A DNA stretch of 64,000 nt from Pseudomonadota bacterium (GTDB lineage: Bacteria > Pseudomonadota > Gammaproteobacteria > Steroidobacterales > Steroidobacteraceae): assembly GCA_018241445.1 (NCBI GenBank), contig JAFEDT010000007.1:1-64000 (forward strand), read 5' to 3'. Shown here one piece after another: positions 30,895 to 38,228 of this stretch (position 1 is its first letter; each line of letters opens with the position of its first letter). The translations under genes were made by a program, and so were the position numbers. The notes below the pieces were generated by a model. The model ran no database searches and was not told the origin of the DNA. It worked only from the letters and a program-made list of their open reading frames with translations.

Positions 30895-33888
30895 TTACAG
30901 CACCTGCAGGGACAGCATGAACTCCGTCTTGGCCAGCCCGCCACCCGCGAACCCGCGCGCGGCCCCGAGCGACAGCATCATCGGCTGCCGGTGCATGACG
31001 TGCAACTGGAAATCCACCTGGCCGCCCACGTCGCGGGCGCTGTAGCGACGCCCGGAGGTGCCGAGGTTGGCCTGCAGGTCGCTGAAGAACAGTTCCGGGC
31101 GCGCCCAGCTCAGGTAGAAACCGGGGGAGCCGACGCCTTCGAAACGCAGCGGCGGCAGGCACCATTCCAATACACCCTTGATCAGCGACTTTCCGCTCAG
31201 GGCATCAAGGGAGAAGCCAGGCATGCTCAGCAGCTGGCGGTAGCGCTGCGCGCCACCGTTGATCTCGTTGTCCACGTAATTGTTGCCGAAAGCGCCCAGG
31301 TAGGCGTTGGCGAGCGGATTCCCGGGAGATCCGCCGGAGATGCTGGCCCCGGTGCGCAGCCAGATGGAGGAATGATCCAGCGGCAGGGGGAACCCGAGGT
31401 CCAGGGTGGCGGTGAGGCTCGGAATCAGTGCCCCTGCGGCACCATAGGCGTGCGCCTTGATGGACCAGCGATTCCCCGTTTCGTCGTCCACCGCACCGGG
31501 GGAGCGGCGGGCATCGACACTGACAAACCCGGCGTCGGCCTTGAAGAGATTCTTCGACGGCGAGGGCACGTTCTGGAAGCCCGGCAGGGAATCCAGCCCA
31601 CCGTAGTACGCCACCCGCGAGGTGAACTTGAAAGTGTACGGGGGATCGAAGGTGAAGTAGCGGTCGTAGCCCAGGTAGCCGTTGTAGCCGGTGAGCGCCC
31701 GCTTGGTGGGCCCGAACAGGTCGTAGAAATCCGCGCCGTTCCACGCGACGCCCGCGGTCCAGCCGCGGTGGCGCGCATTCATTGAGACGTGCAGCCGGTT
31801 CTTCGCCGCCAGGACGTGATCCGGGCTGTAGCTGGAATCGACGTCCAGTGAGTCAAAGCCAATCGGATCACTGAAGCTTGCATGCGCCCCGAGCGCCACC
31901 GAGTCCTGGAAGCCCTCGACCACGGGATACAGTGAATCCAGGGAGACCTTGGCGCGCTGATAGCGGCCCTGGCGCACGATCTGCGACTCGTACGGAACCG
32001 TGTCGGGATTCTGAGCGCTCCAGTGGGTGACTTCCGGATGCTTCTCCGCAACCTGCTGGCCCAGAAAATTGATCGCGCTCAAATCCTCGGTCGGGTGCAC
32101 CTCGATCTCCGCCGGCTCGAAGCCGGTCGCCGCGTAGCGCAGCACGATGAGTTTCGAGGGATCCGGCAGCGGCAGCGGCCGGAAAAAGCCGATTTCGGCG
32201 TTGCTGACCGCCTCGAGCTTTTCGGTGGCGATCTCGTAGCGATAAATATTCGACACGCCGGTGTAATAGCTGCTGCCATAGAGGTAGCGCCCGTCTCTCG
32301 AGAAGACGAAGCTCTCGGGAACCGCTGCGCCCATGGTCAGCGCGTGCAGCGGGGACCCGTCGCCCTGCTCGAGTGTGGCTGTCTGCACAACCCGCATCTG
32401 CCGCACCCGGGGAGCGCCAGGTCGGGGGCCCGGACCGGCCACAGAAAATGCCGCCAATTTGCCATCGGGAGAAAGATCCAGGTCCGAGGCTACCTCACCG
32501 GGGGGAAACAGGTATATCCCCTTCCACGTCGTATAGGGATAAGGGATTCGCACCATCTGGACCCGGCCGCGCGTCAGACGCAGGCCCCACAGCGAGCGAT
32601 CAACGGGATTGAAGACGATATCGCCAATGCGTGCGTCCTTGAGCAACAGGCGCGATTTCCCCGTTTGCAGGTCAAGCGCCATCAGGTTGCGATAGTTGGT
32701 GTTGTTCGTCGTGTAGAACAGTGTGCCACTGCGGGGATCATAGGCGAGGTAGGACACGACATAGCCGCGCGGATCCGTGACCTCGGCGAGCTCCCTGATG
32801 CGTCCGTCGTTGCGGCTGATCGAAACGATATGCGCCACCTGCCCGGGATACCTGATCGCCGCAAACAGGTGCGCGCCGTCGGCCGAGAGGTAGGCACGCG
32901 AGACGGCGCCGAGGCTGCGCTTTGTCAGGTCATGGTAACCCGTCACAGGATGCTCGTGAACCGACCTGAGGTTCTGCTCCTGAAAGCTGTGTTCAAAGTC
33001 GACCCACTGCTGCCACGCGACATCGAGGGGACGCCCAAATACCTGCTCGAACTGATCGGCGTAGTAGCGGCGACTGGCGGCGTCACGCCGCCACCAGTCC
33101 AGCAGCCGTTGTGGTCCGTAGGTAAGCGCCAGGTAATCGGCGAAGCGCGTACCGTACAGATAAGCATTGGCGCCGGTCTGGAAGTCGATCTCGGTGCCCT
33201 TCGACACCAGCCCGAGGGGATCGTAGAACTTCGCGTGATCGTGGACCATCGCCCGGAATACCATCTCGTCGTAGCCGCCTTGCGCACGGCCGACCCCCCC
33301 CATCAACCAGGTCTCGACAAACACCGCGCTGCCTTCCTGGTACCAGCGTGGGGCGGTATTGCGGGGCGTGGTCAGATAGCTGTACAGCAGCGTCTCCGGG
33401 TGAGTGCTGTCCACGTCCACCTTGCCGTGGAACAAGCGACGGAAGCGCTGGTCCTCGGGGCTGGCGCGCTCGGTGTCGGCCAGGTGCGTCGACTCGTGCA
33501 CGGAGAGCGCTGCGAAGCGTTCACCGGAGTTGAAGGTTTCGTAGGGAATGCCTGCCGCCGCGACCTCGAAGGTCACTCTGTTGCGCGGCGTCGTCATTGT
33601 GGAGGCATTGGTGAGATCGGTGTAATCGCTCAGGAACACATTGACCTGGCCGTCGGGGGTGTAGTCCAGGAGGCGGCGCTGTGCCGCCAGGGCGCTGAGC
33701 ATGCTTTGCGTGACGCGGGGAACGAGCCAGGATTCGGCCGGATCGTAGTAAACAATCCGCAACTCGCGAGTCTCGACGAACTTCAGATCCGCCGCGGCAA
33801 CCTGCACCGCGCAACAGGCTACTGCCAGCCCGGCGGCCAGACGCGCACCCGCTCCGCGCCCAAAGGCGCGCTGAAGTCCGTTATACAA
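30895..33888 (-). CDS. Exported zincin protease-like / β-propeller / outer-membrane barrel fusion
   Basis: 997 aa. A signal peptide (to about residue 33) precedes a gluzincin-like domain with HESTH (131-135, HExxH) and a downstream Glu in APRWYQEGSAVF (E186), as in peptidase MA-like proteins. Residues ~330-640 are WD40/TolB-type propeller repeats (SRAYLSADGAHLFAAIRYPG, LDLSPDGKLAAFSV, FVFSRDGRYLYGSSYYTG). Residues ~680-997 alternate in the manner of a β-barrel and end in a hydrophobic C-terminal strand (FMLSLQVL), as outer-membrane proteins do. The only start is TTG 33888, with no clear Shine-Dalgarno and a terminator directly upstream; the true start could be a few codons later at a CTG. Likely a surface-anchored protein-processing or binding factor; protease activity is inferred from motifs. 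Confidence 0.75.
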   Translation of the reverse strand: MYNGLQRAFGRGAGARLAAGLAVACCAVQVAAADLKFVETRELRIVYYDPAESWLVPRVTQSMLSALAAQRRLLDYTPDGQVNVFLSDYTDLTNASTMTTPRNRVTFEVAAAGIPYETFNSGERFAALSVHESTHLADTERASPEDQRFRRLFHGKVDVDSTHPETLLYSYLTTPRNTAPRWYQEGSAVFVETWLMGGVGRAQGGYDEMVFRAMVHDHAKFYDPLGLVSKGTEIDFQTGANAYLYGTRFADYLALTYGPQRLLDWWRRDAASRRYYADQFEQVFGRPLDVAWQQWVDFEHSFQEQNLRSVHEHPVTGYHDLTKRSLGAVSRAYLSADGAHLFAAIRYPGQVAHIVSISRNDGRIRELAEVTDPRGYVVSYLAYDPRSGTLFYTTNNTNYRNLMALDLQTGKSRLLLKDARIGDIVFNPVDRSLWGLRLTRGRVQMVRIPYPYTTWKGIYLFPPGEVASDLDLSPDGKLAAFSVAGPGPRPGAPRVRQMRVVQTATLEQGDGSPLHALTMGAAVPESFVFSRDGRYLYGSSYYTGVSNIYRYEIATEKLEAVSNAEIGFFRPLPLPDPSKLIVLRYAATGFEPAEIEVHPTEDLSAINFLGQQVAEKHPEVTHWSAQNPDTVPYESQIVRQGRYQRAKVSLDSLYPVVEGFQDSVALGAHASFSDPIGFDSLDVDSSYSPDHVLAAKNRLHVSMNARHRGWTAGVAWNGADFYDLFGPTKRALTGYNGYLGYDRYFTFDPPYTFKFTSRVAYYGGLDSLPGFQNVPSPSKNLFKADAGFVSVDARRSPGAVDDETGNRWSIKAHAYGAAGALIPSLTATLDLGFPLPLDHSSIWLRTGASISGGSPGNPLANAYLGAFGNNYVDNEINGGAQRYRQLLSMPGFSLDALSGKSLIKGVLEWCLPPLRFEGVGSPGFYLSWARPELFFSDLQANLGTSGRRYSARDVGGQVDFQLHVMHRQPMMLSLGAARGFAGGGLAKTEFMLSLQVL

Positions 33889-33896
33889 AAATACCA

Positions 33897-33930
33897 GGCG
33901 GCCCGTCTTTGGGACGGGCCGCCCCTTTTT
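33897..33930. terminator. Strong bidirectional intrinsic terminator
   Basis: A perfect 11-bp stem GGCGGCCCGTC / GACGGGCCGCC (33897-33907 and 33913-33923) with a 5-base loop. It is followed on the plus strand by CCTTTTT (33924-33930) and, read on the minus strand, by TGGTATTTTT. It lies after the collagen-like gene and immediately before the TTG of the zincin-barrel gene, separating the sigma-factor operon from the downstream genes. Confidence 0.85.
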
Positions 33931-33975
33931 CAGACCAACCTGCTATGGCAGGGTTGTTATTGTGCTACGGGCCAA

Positions 33976-34560
33976 TCACCTGTTACCGGCCTGCCCGTTG
34001 AGCGCCTTGTTGCCAGCCTGTCCATCGAGCGCCTTGTTGCCAGCCTGTCCATCCAGGGCCTTGTTGCCACCCTGGCCGTCGAGTCCCTTGTTGCCGGCCT
34101 GTCCATTCAAGGCCTTGTTGCCGCCCTGGCCATCCAGGGCCTTGTTGCCACCCTGACCGTCGAGTCCCTTGTTGCCAGCCTGTCCATTGAAGGCCTTGTT
34201 GCCGCCCTGGCCATCGAGTCCCTTGTTGCCACCCTGGCCGTCGAGACCCTTGTTGCCACCCTGGCCGTCGAGTCCTTTGTTGCCGCCCTGGCCGTCGAGT
34301 CCCTTGTTGCCACCCTGGCCGTCGAGTCCCTTGTTGCCACGGTTGCCATCGAGCCCCTTGTCGCCAGCGTTGCCCTGGGTGTCCGCACTGCGATCGTCGG
34401 CCGTGCCGTCCGAGCTGGCGCTGTCCGCTATCGCCCGCTTCGCTTCAACAATCGTTCCGGCAGCATCCTTGCCCGCAGGTCCCTCGTGATAGCTCAGGTA
34501 GGCGACCGCGCCGATTGCTACGGCGAGTCCGCCCGCCATCCATACTGTCTTGCTGGCCAT
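33976..34560 (-). CDS. Membrane-anchored collagen-like Gly-X-Y repeat protein
   Basis: 194 aa. An N-terminal membrane anchor (VWMAGGLAVAIGAVAYLSY) and a ~40-residue charged/serine-rich spacer are followed from about residue 65 by ~14 copies of a 9-residue unit, GNK-GLD-GQG. The register is Gly at every third position, as in collagen. In the C-terminal half some units read GNK-ALD-GQA or GNK-ALN-GQA, breaking the glycine register. No proline is present, so a triple helix would rely on Lys-Asp pairs. GGAGGG precedes ATG 34560. It lies 107 bases downstream of the anti-sigma gene and before a strong terminator, so it may be the output gene of the sigma operon. Confidence 0.7.
   Translation of the reverse strand: MASKTVWMAGGLAVAIGAVAYLSYHEGPAGKDAAGTIVEAKRAIADSASSDGTADDRSADTQGNAGDKGLDGNRGNKGLDGQGGNKGLDGQGGNKGLDGQGGNKGLDGQGGNKGLDGQGGNKAFNGQAGNKGLDGQGGNKALDGQGGNKALNGQAGNKGLDGQGGNKALDGQAGNKALDGQAGNKALNGQAGNR
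33985..34370 (-). repeat. 27-bp tandem repeats (~14 copies) inside the collagen-like gene
   Basis: The plus strand shows repeated GAGTCCCTTGTTGCCACC-CTGGCCGTC-type units of 27 bp with variants (GCCTTGTTGCCAGCC, GCCTTGTTGCCGCCC). Copies near 34200-34345 are nearly identical, whereas those at 33985-34130 have diverged. Such arrays expand and contract by slippage, so copy number should vary between strains. Confidence 0.85.
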
Positions 34561-34667
34561 TGAATAATTCCCTCCGGGTTGTGTCAGTTGTTATCGGAAA
34601 GCAAACTCAGTCGTTGTTTTGTGCATTAAGTACTGTCTACTCGCAGAAAAGTTGGTGGCCGGCCCCG

Positions 34668-35363
34668 TCAGGGCGAGCCGGATGCCCGCAGTGTCGCGCG
34701 CCCGATCTCCCTGCCCGCCATCAACACAGTCACGTCCACGCTCGTGGGAGCTGCAGGCGTCTCGGGCAAGGTAATTGTGGTGGCCGCACCGCCCGCGTGG
34801 CCACCCAGCCCCCTGATCCTGCGGGTCTGGCCGCCGGCCGTGACCAGGACATCCACCGGCCCCGGGGCCATGATCTGCAGCTTCACCTGCAGGGCGCGGC
34901 GGTGGCGGTACAGTCCGACGCGACCGGAAACGCCTTCACGTGCCAGCACCGCCTCGTCCAGCGGCGTGTGCGTGCCCGAATCGGCCATGGTGCCGGCCAG
35001 GTCGCCCAGGGCGCCGGGTCCCCGAACGGTGGTGAACACGATCGCGCCTGCAACCAGGACGCCGGCGGCGACCGCGGCGTAACGCCAGCGGTGCGCCGTG
35101 GACCAAGGCTGCAGCACCGGCGCCCACAGCCCGCCGCGCGGACGTTGCGGCGGCAGCGCAGCAAGGATCCGCTCGGGCAGATCGGCGGGAGGGTCGCTCT
35201 GCCCGGCCCCATCCAGCAGTCCGCACAGGCGGCGCAGCGCCTCCCGCTCGCCCCGCGCGGCCGGGTCGGCAAGCAGCTGGCGAGCCAGTTCAGCCCGTTC
35301 GGCAGTATCGAGTACCCCGTCGATCTCGCCGTGGATCAGCTCAGTGAGGCGTGGATCGCTCAT
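34668..35363 (-). CDS. Membrane anti-sigma factor
   Basis: 231 aa. The N-terminal cytoplasmic domain (residues 1-85: DPRLTELIHGEIDGVLDTAE ... LRRLCGLLDGAG) has the helical arrangement of anti-sigma domains (RseA-/zf-HC2-like but lacking the zinc Cys/His pair). It is followed by one membrane helix (YAAVAAGVLVAGAIVFTTV, about 95-113) and a ~115-residue periplasmic β-domain. It starts three bases after the ECF sigma gene, the usual coupling of sigma and anti-sigma. Release would require proteolysis or conformational change; the PrsW protease downstream is a candidate. Confidence 0.75.
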   Translation of the reverse strand: MSDPRLTELIHGEIDGVLDTAERAELARQLLADPAARGEREALRRLCGLLDGAGQSDPPADLPERILAALPPQRPRGGLWAPVLQPWSTAHRWRYAAVAAGVLVAGAIVFTTVRGPGALGDLAGTMADSGTHTPLDEAVLAREGVSGRVGLYRHRRALQVKLQIMAPGPVDVLVTAGGQTRRIRGLGGHAGGAATTITLPETPAAPTSVDVTVLMAGREIGRATLRASGSP

Positions 35364-35366
35364 GCT

Positions 35367-35909
35367 TCAGCTCGTCGCCTCGTACGGCAGCAGCTCGCTG
35401 CGCAGCAGCTGCCGGGCGGTGTGCAGCCGCGATTTAACGGTCTTTTCGGGAACAAGGAGAATGTCGCTCATGTCCTGGTAGCTCAGCTGCATCAGGTGCC
35501 GCAGCACGATCACCGAGCGCAGTTCGGGTGACAGGTGCATCAGGGCCTCGCCGATCGCCAGCCGCGCCTGGGCACCCTCGGCGCACCGTTCCGGTCCCGG
35601 GCTGCCGTCGATCTCGCGACCGTTGATCGCCTCCACGGGGCGGCGGGAGCTGAGGGCGTTGAGGGACTCGTTGAGGGCAATGCGGTAGATCCAGCTGTAG
35701 AACCTGTAGCGCGGGTCGTAATCTCCAAGGTGTTCGTAAGCCTTCAGGAACGTGGTCTGGGACACGTCGCGCGCGTCGTCGCGATCGTGCAGCATCCGCA
35801 GTGCCGCATTGAACACCGGCCTGTGGTAGCGAAGCACCAGCAGCTCGAAGGCATGGCGGTCCCCCTCCCGGCAGCGCCGGACCAGCGTGGCATCGTCGTC
35901 CCCGTTCAC
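35367..35909 (-). CDS. ECF-type RNA polymerase sigma factor
   Basis: 180 aa. Region 2 is ELLVLRYHRPVFNAALRMLH followed by 'DARDVSQTTFLKAYEHL' and 'YRFYSWIYRIALNESLNALS'. Region 4 is LMHLSPELRSVIVLRHLMQL, then 'SYQDMSDILLVPEKTVKSRLHTARQLLR' with the recognition helix. The two regions are typical of RpoE-like ECF sigmas. The start is GTG 35909 with no strong Shine-Dalgarno, so expression may depend on upstream translation. It is the only sigma factor in an operon of partner-switch genes, an unusual combination because RsbW-type kinases normally bind σB/σF-type factors. Confidence 0.88.
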   Translation of the reverse strand: MNGDDDATLVRRCREGDRHAFELLVLRYHRPVFNAALRMLHDRDDARDVSQTTFLKAYEHLGDYDPRYRFYSWIYRIALNESLNALSSRRPVEAINGREIDGSPGPERCAEGAQARLAIGEALMHLSPELRSVIVLRHLMQLSYQDMSDILLVPEKTVKSRLHTARQLLRSELLPYEATS

Positions 35910-35922
35910 AAGTACAGTCTGC

Positions 35923-35940
35923 GGCCCAAAAAGTTGGGCC
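35923..35940. terminator. Intercistronic hairpin between STAS and ECF sigma genes
   Basis: A 7-bp perfect stem GGCCCAA-AAAG-TTGGGCC starts at the stop codon of the second STAS gene and ends 13 bases before the sigma GTG. There is no T-run after it on the minus strand, so it is more likely an RNA-processing or attenuating hairpin than a full terminator. It may set the ratio of partner-switch to sigma products. Confidence 0.4.
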
Positions 35941-36233
35941 TAAGGCGCGCGGCTCATGTCGAAAATCTTGTCGAAGCCGGCATAGTGGAATACGTCGTGG
36001 ACCGGGGGCCTGACGTTGATCAGGCGCAGCCTGCCTCCGGCTGCGTGCACGCGCTTCTGGGTCAGCAGCAGCACGCGCAGCCCGGCACTGGCGATGTACT
36101 CCAGGCCCCCCAGGTCGATCTCGCGCGGCGCGGCGATACCGTTGAGGAACGCGAGCGCAGCATCGCTTTGGCTGGCGTCCAGGCGCCCGCTCATCAGCAC
36201 TTCACCCCCCTGCCCCATTCTTATGTCGAACAT
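35940..36233 (-). CDS. STAS-domain anti-sigma factor antagonist (second copy)
   Basis: 97 aa single STAS domain. The phosphorylation-site loop is DLGGLEYIASAGLRVLLL, with the conserved Ser before AGLR. The strand VLMSGRLDASQSDAALAFL leads into it. SpoIIAA/RsbV proteins bind the kinase when dephosphorylated and are inactivated when the kinase phosphorylates that Ser. This is the second STAS gene in the operon (the first is at 36667), so the module has two possible kinase partners with different set-points. It starts 20 bases after the kinase gene. Confidence 0.85.
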   Translation of the reverse strand: MFDIRMGQGGEVLMSGRLDASQSDAALAFLNGIAAPREIDLGGLEYIASAGLRVLLLTQKRVHAAGGRLRLINVRPPVHDVFHYAGFDKIFDMSRAP

Positions 36234-36253
36234 CTGCGCCTGTGATCTGTCTG

Positions 36254-36670
36254 TTAAGGCTCGATGCGCCGGGTCATCCGCAGCCGGTTGTGCGCGCCCA
36301 CCCGCTGGTAGCTGACCGTATCCATCATACGCCGCACCAGGTGGATGCCGAGGCCCCCGACGGGGCGCTGCTCCAGGGGGCAGTCGACATCCGGGGGCGG
36401 CAGGGTGAGCGGATCGAATTGAGGACCGTCGTCTTCGACCGTCATGGTCACGCCGCCGTCAGCGACGGCGAGCGAGACCTCCACCCGGACGCGGGTCCCG
36501 CCGCGCGACCCGTGGGTCACGGAGTTGACAAAGATCTCCTCGAGCGCCACTTCGAAGGCGCTCGCCTGCGCGGCCGGCAGACGCTCGGCGGTCCAGAAGT
36601 CCTGCAGGAAGCGAGTCAGCTCCGGCAGCCTCGCCACCTCCCCCGGCACGGTGGCGTGGCGTCCGCTCAC
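36254..36670 (-). CDS. RsbW-like serine kinase / anti-sigma ATPase (HATPase_c)
   Basis: 138 aa from GTG 36670, overlapping the first STAS stop (GTGA). The GHKL motifs are intact: N box FEVALEEIFVNSVTHG, G1 box TMTVEDDGPQFDP, G2 box RPVGGLGIHLVRRMMD. Such kinases bind either a sigma/effector or a STAS antagonist, and phosphorylate the latter. A longer frame to 36871 exists but covers the STAS gene. The target here could be the ECF sigma, the membrane anti-sigma, or an unseen effector; the sequence does not settle it. Confidence 0.88.
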   Translation of the reverse strand: MSGRHATVPGEVARLPELTRFLQDFWTAERLPAAQASAFEVALEEIFVNSVTHGSRGGTRVRVEVSLAVADGGVTMTVEDDGPQFDPLTLPPPDVDCPLEQRPVGGLGIHLVRRMMDTVSYQRVGAHNRLRMTRRIEP

Positions 36671-37017
36671 CCTTGCGGCACCTGCGCAAGTGCCACACCG
36701 CGGTCGGCATATACCGTCACGATGCGGCTGAAGCCGCTCACGTCCAGGACGTCGCGAACCGCCGCCGTAAGCGAGCACAGGCAAAAGGCGATTCGCGCAC
36801 GCTGCGCGGCCTTCGCGGCTACCAGCAACACCCGCAGCCCGGCACTCGAGATGTACTGCAGAGCGGCGCAATCGATGACAACAGCAGGTGGCACCGAGCC
36901 TATCCCGGCCAGCACCAGCTCGAGCTGCTTCTGAAAGCCCTCGGCCGTGGCGAAATCGAGCCGGCCCTCGAGGATCACCACCGCCACCTTCCCCACCGTT
37001 TCCAGCCGCACGTTCAT
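36667..37017 (-). CDS. STAS-domain anti-sigma factor antagonist (first copy)
   Basis: 116 aa from ATG 37017, which overlaps the phosphatase stop codon (ATGA) and has GGAGGG six bases upstream. The STAS core is VAVVILEGRLDFATAEGFQK, with the phospho-acceptor loop DCAALQYISSAGLRVLLV; the Ser preceding AGLR is present. It is the natural substrate of the SpoIIE-type phosphatase and the GHKL kinase that flank it. It ends with 'YADRGVALAQVPQG'. Overlaps on both sides indicate tight co-translation with the phosphatase and the kinase. Confidence 0.88.
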   Translation of the reverse strand: MNVRLETVGKVAVVILEGRLDFATAEGFQKQLELVLAGIGSVPPAVVIDCAALQYISSAGLRVLLVAAKAAQRARIAFCLCSLTAAVRDVLDVSGFSRIVTVYADRGVALAQVPQG

Positions 37018-38228
37018 GAATCCCTCCATGTCAGTACCGACAGGGCGATGTCGTCCGACTGCGGCGCGTCGCCGGCGAAGCGCGTGACGCTGTTGCGGAT
37101 GCGATCGATGAGACCGGAAGCCGCGCCGCTGTCGTAGGCCTTGACCTCCGCGATCAGCCGCTCGACGCCGTAGGCCTCGTCGGTCGAATTGAAGGCCTCG
37201 GTCACGCCGTCGGTGAACAGCACCACGCGGTCCCCCGGCAGCAGCTGCAGAGAATGGGTTTCGAAACGGGAGTCGGCCATTGCGCCGAGCACCAGCCCAC
37301 CCGCGCCGTCCAAGGCATGCACCGAGCCGTCGGCACGCCTCAGGTAGGGGGGATTATGACCCGCATTCGCATAGCGCAGCAGTCCCGTGTGGGTATTGAG
37401 CATGCAATAGAACACCGTCACGAACAGGTCCATGGGATTTTGCGTGCACAGCACCTCGTTGGTGCGGTTCAGGCAGGTGCCCGGGTCGGGGCAGTGCGGC
37501 GCCAGTTCCCGCAGGTTGGTGCGCGCCACCGCCATGAAGAACGCCGCCGGCACGCCGTGGCCCGAAACATCCGCCATCACCAGTCCGATTTCCCCGCCCG
37601 GCAGCTCCATGAAATCGTAGAAGTCTCCGCCCATGGTGGTCGCCGGGATCATGCAGGCGGCGGCCTCGCACCCCGGCCGGTCGGGGAAACCCGCCGGCAG
37701 GATCGCTATCTGCATGGCGCGCGCCAGGTCGATCTCGGCCTTCAGTTGCGCCTGGGCGGCCAGCAGCGCGGCATTCTTCTGCGCGAGCTCGCGGGTGCGC
37801 TCCGCCACGGTGTGCTCCAGGAAGTGGGTCTGCAGCTTCAGCAGGCGCAGCAGGCGCAGCAGGCGCAGCGCCCGCAGCCAGCGCGCATCCAGTCCGATCA
37901 GGAAGAACGGCGCAATGGCCAGCAGATCGACCACGCCCTGGAAGCTTACGATGAAGGCAAGCTTTTTGGGCGCCGCCACGATGCGCAGCAGGTACTCGAA
38001 CGAGAACACTGCGACCACCACGACCTCGGCAACCCGCAGCACCGTCAGCAGCCACTGCGGCACCTGTGGCATCGCCTCGACGCCGATCGAGGCGACGCTG
38101 AAGACGATCAGGCCCACGATGAGATTTTCGAAGCCGGCGGCGTAGCGGCCCTGCGGCTCGAGCAACTGCTCCGCCAGGTGGTGCAGGCGCAGGTTGAACA
38201 GCTGCAGCGGGCGCAGCACGGCGCTCAC
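37014..38228 (-). CDS. Voltage-sensor-like membrane domain fused to a SpoIIE/RsbU-type PP2C phosphatase
   Basis: 404 aa. Four membrane helices match an ion-transport voltage-sensor domain: S1 ~33-52, S2 ~60-84 with Glu in SFEYLLRIVA, S3 ~93-112 with Asp in GVVDLLAIAP, and S4 ARWLRALRLLRLLRLLKL with charges at 116, 119, 122, 125, 128 and 131, every third residue. No S5-pore-S6 follows. S4 runs into a coiled coil (~135-172) and then the phosphatase (175-402), with its acidic metal ligands in TTMGGDFYDFM, LVMADVSGHGVPA, VVLFTDGVTEAF and APQSDDIALS. It presumably dephosphorylates the adjacent STAS proteins. GTG 38228 overlaps the preceding stop. The resemblance to voltage sensors is by pattern; voltage control is inference. 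Confidence 0.8.
   Translation of the reverse strand: MSAVLRPLQLFNLRLHHLAEQLLEPQGRYAAGFENLIVGLIVFSVASIGVEAMPQVPQWLLTVLRVAEVVVVAVFSFEYLLRIVAAPKKLAFIVSFQGVVDLLAIAPFFLIGLDARWLRALRLLRLLRLLKLQTHFLEHTVAERTRELAQKNAALLAAQAQLKAEIDLARAMQIAILPAGFPDRPGCEAAACMIPATTMGGDFYDFMELPGGEIGLVMADVSGHGVPAAFFMAVARTNLRELAPHCPDPGTCLNRTNEVLCTQNPMDLFVTVFYCMLNTHTGLLRYANAGHNPPYLRRADGSVHALDGAGGLVLGAMADSRFETHSLQLLPGDRVVLFTDGVTEAFNSTDEAYGVERLIAEVKAYDSGAASGLIDRIRNSVTRFAGDAPQSDDIALSVLTWRDS

Noticed and set aside
33985..34370. Regular repeats that could be mistaken for a CRISPR array
   Set aside because: The 27-bp units are contiguous with no unique spacers and encode an in-frame peptide repeat.
32023..34563. Long plus-strand frame (about 846 codons) with repeated 'VESLVA..' units
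   Set aside because: It is antisense to the zincin-barrel and collagen-like genes; its repeats are the reverse reading of the 27-bp array, and it has no ribosome-binding site or family match.
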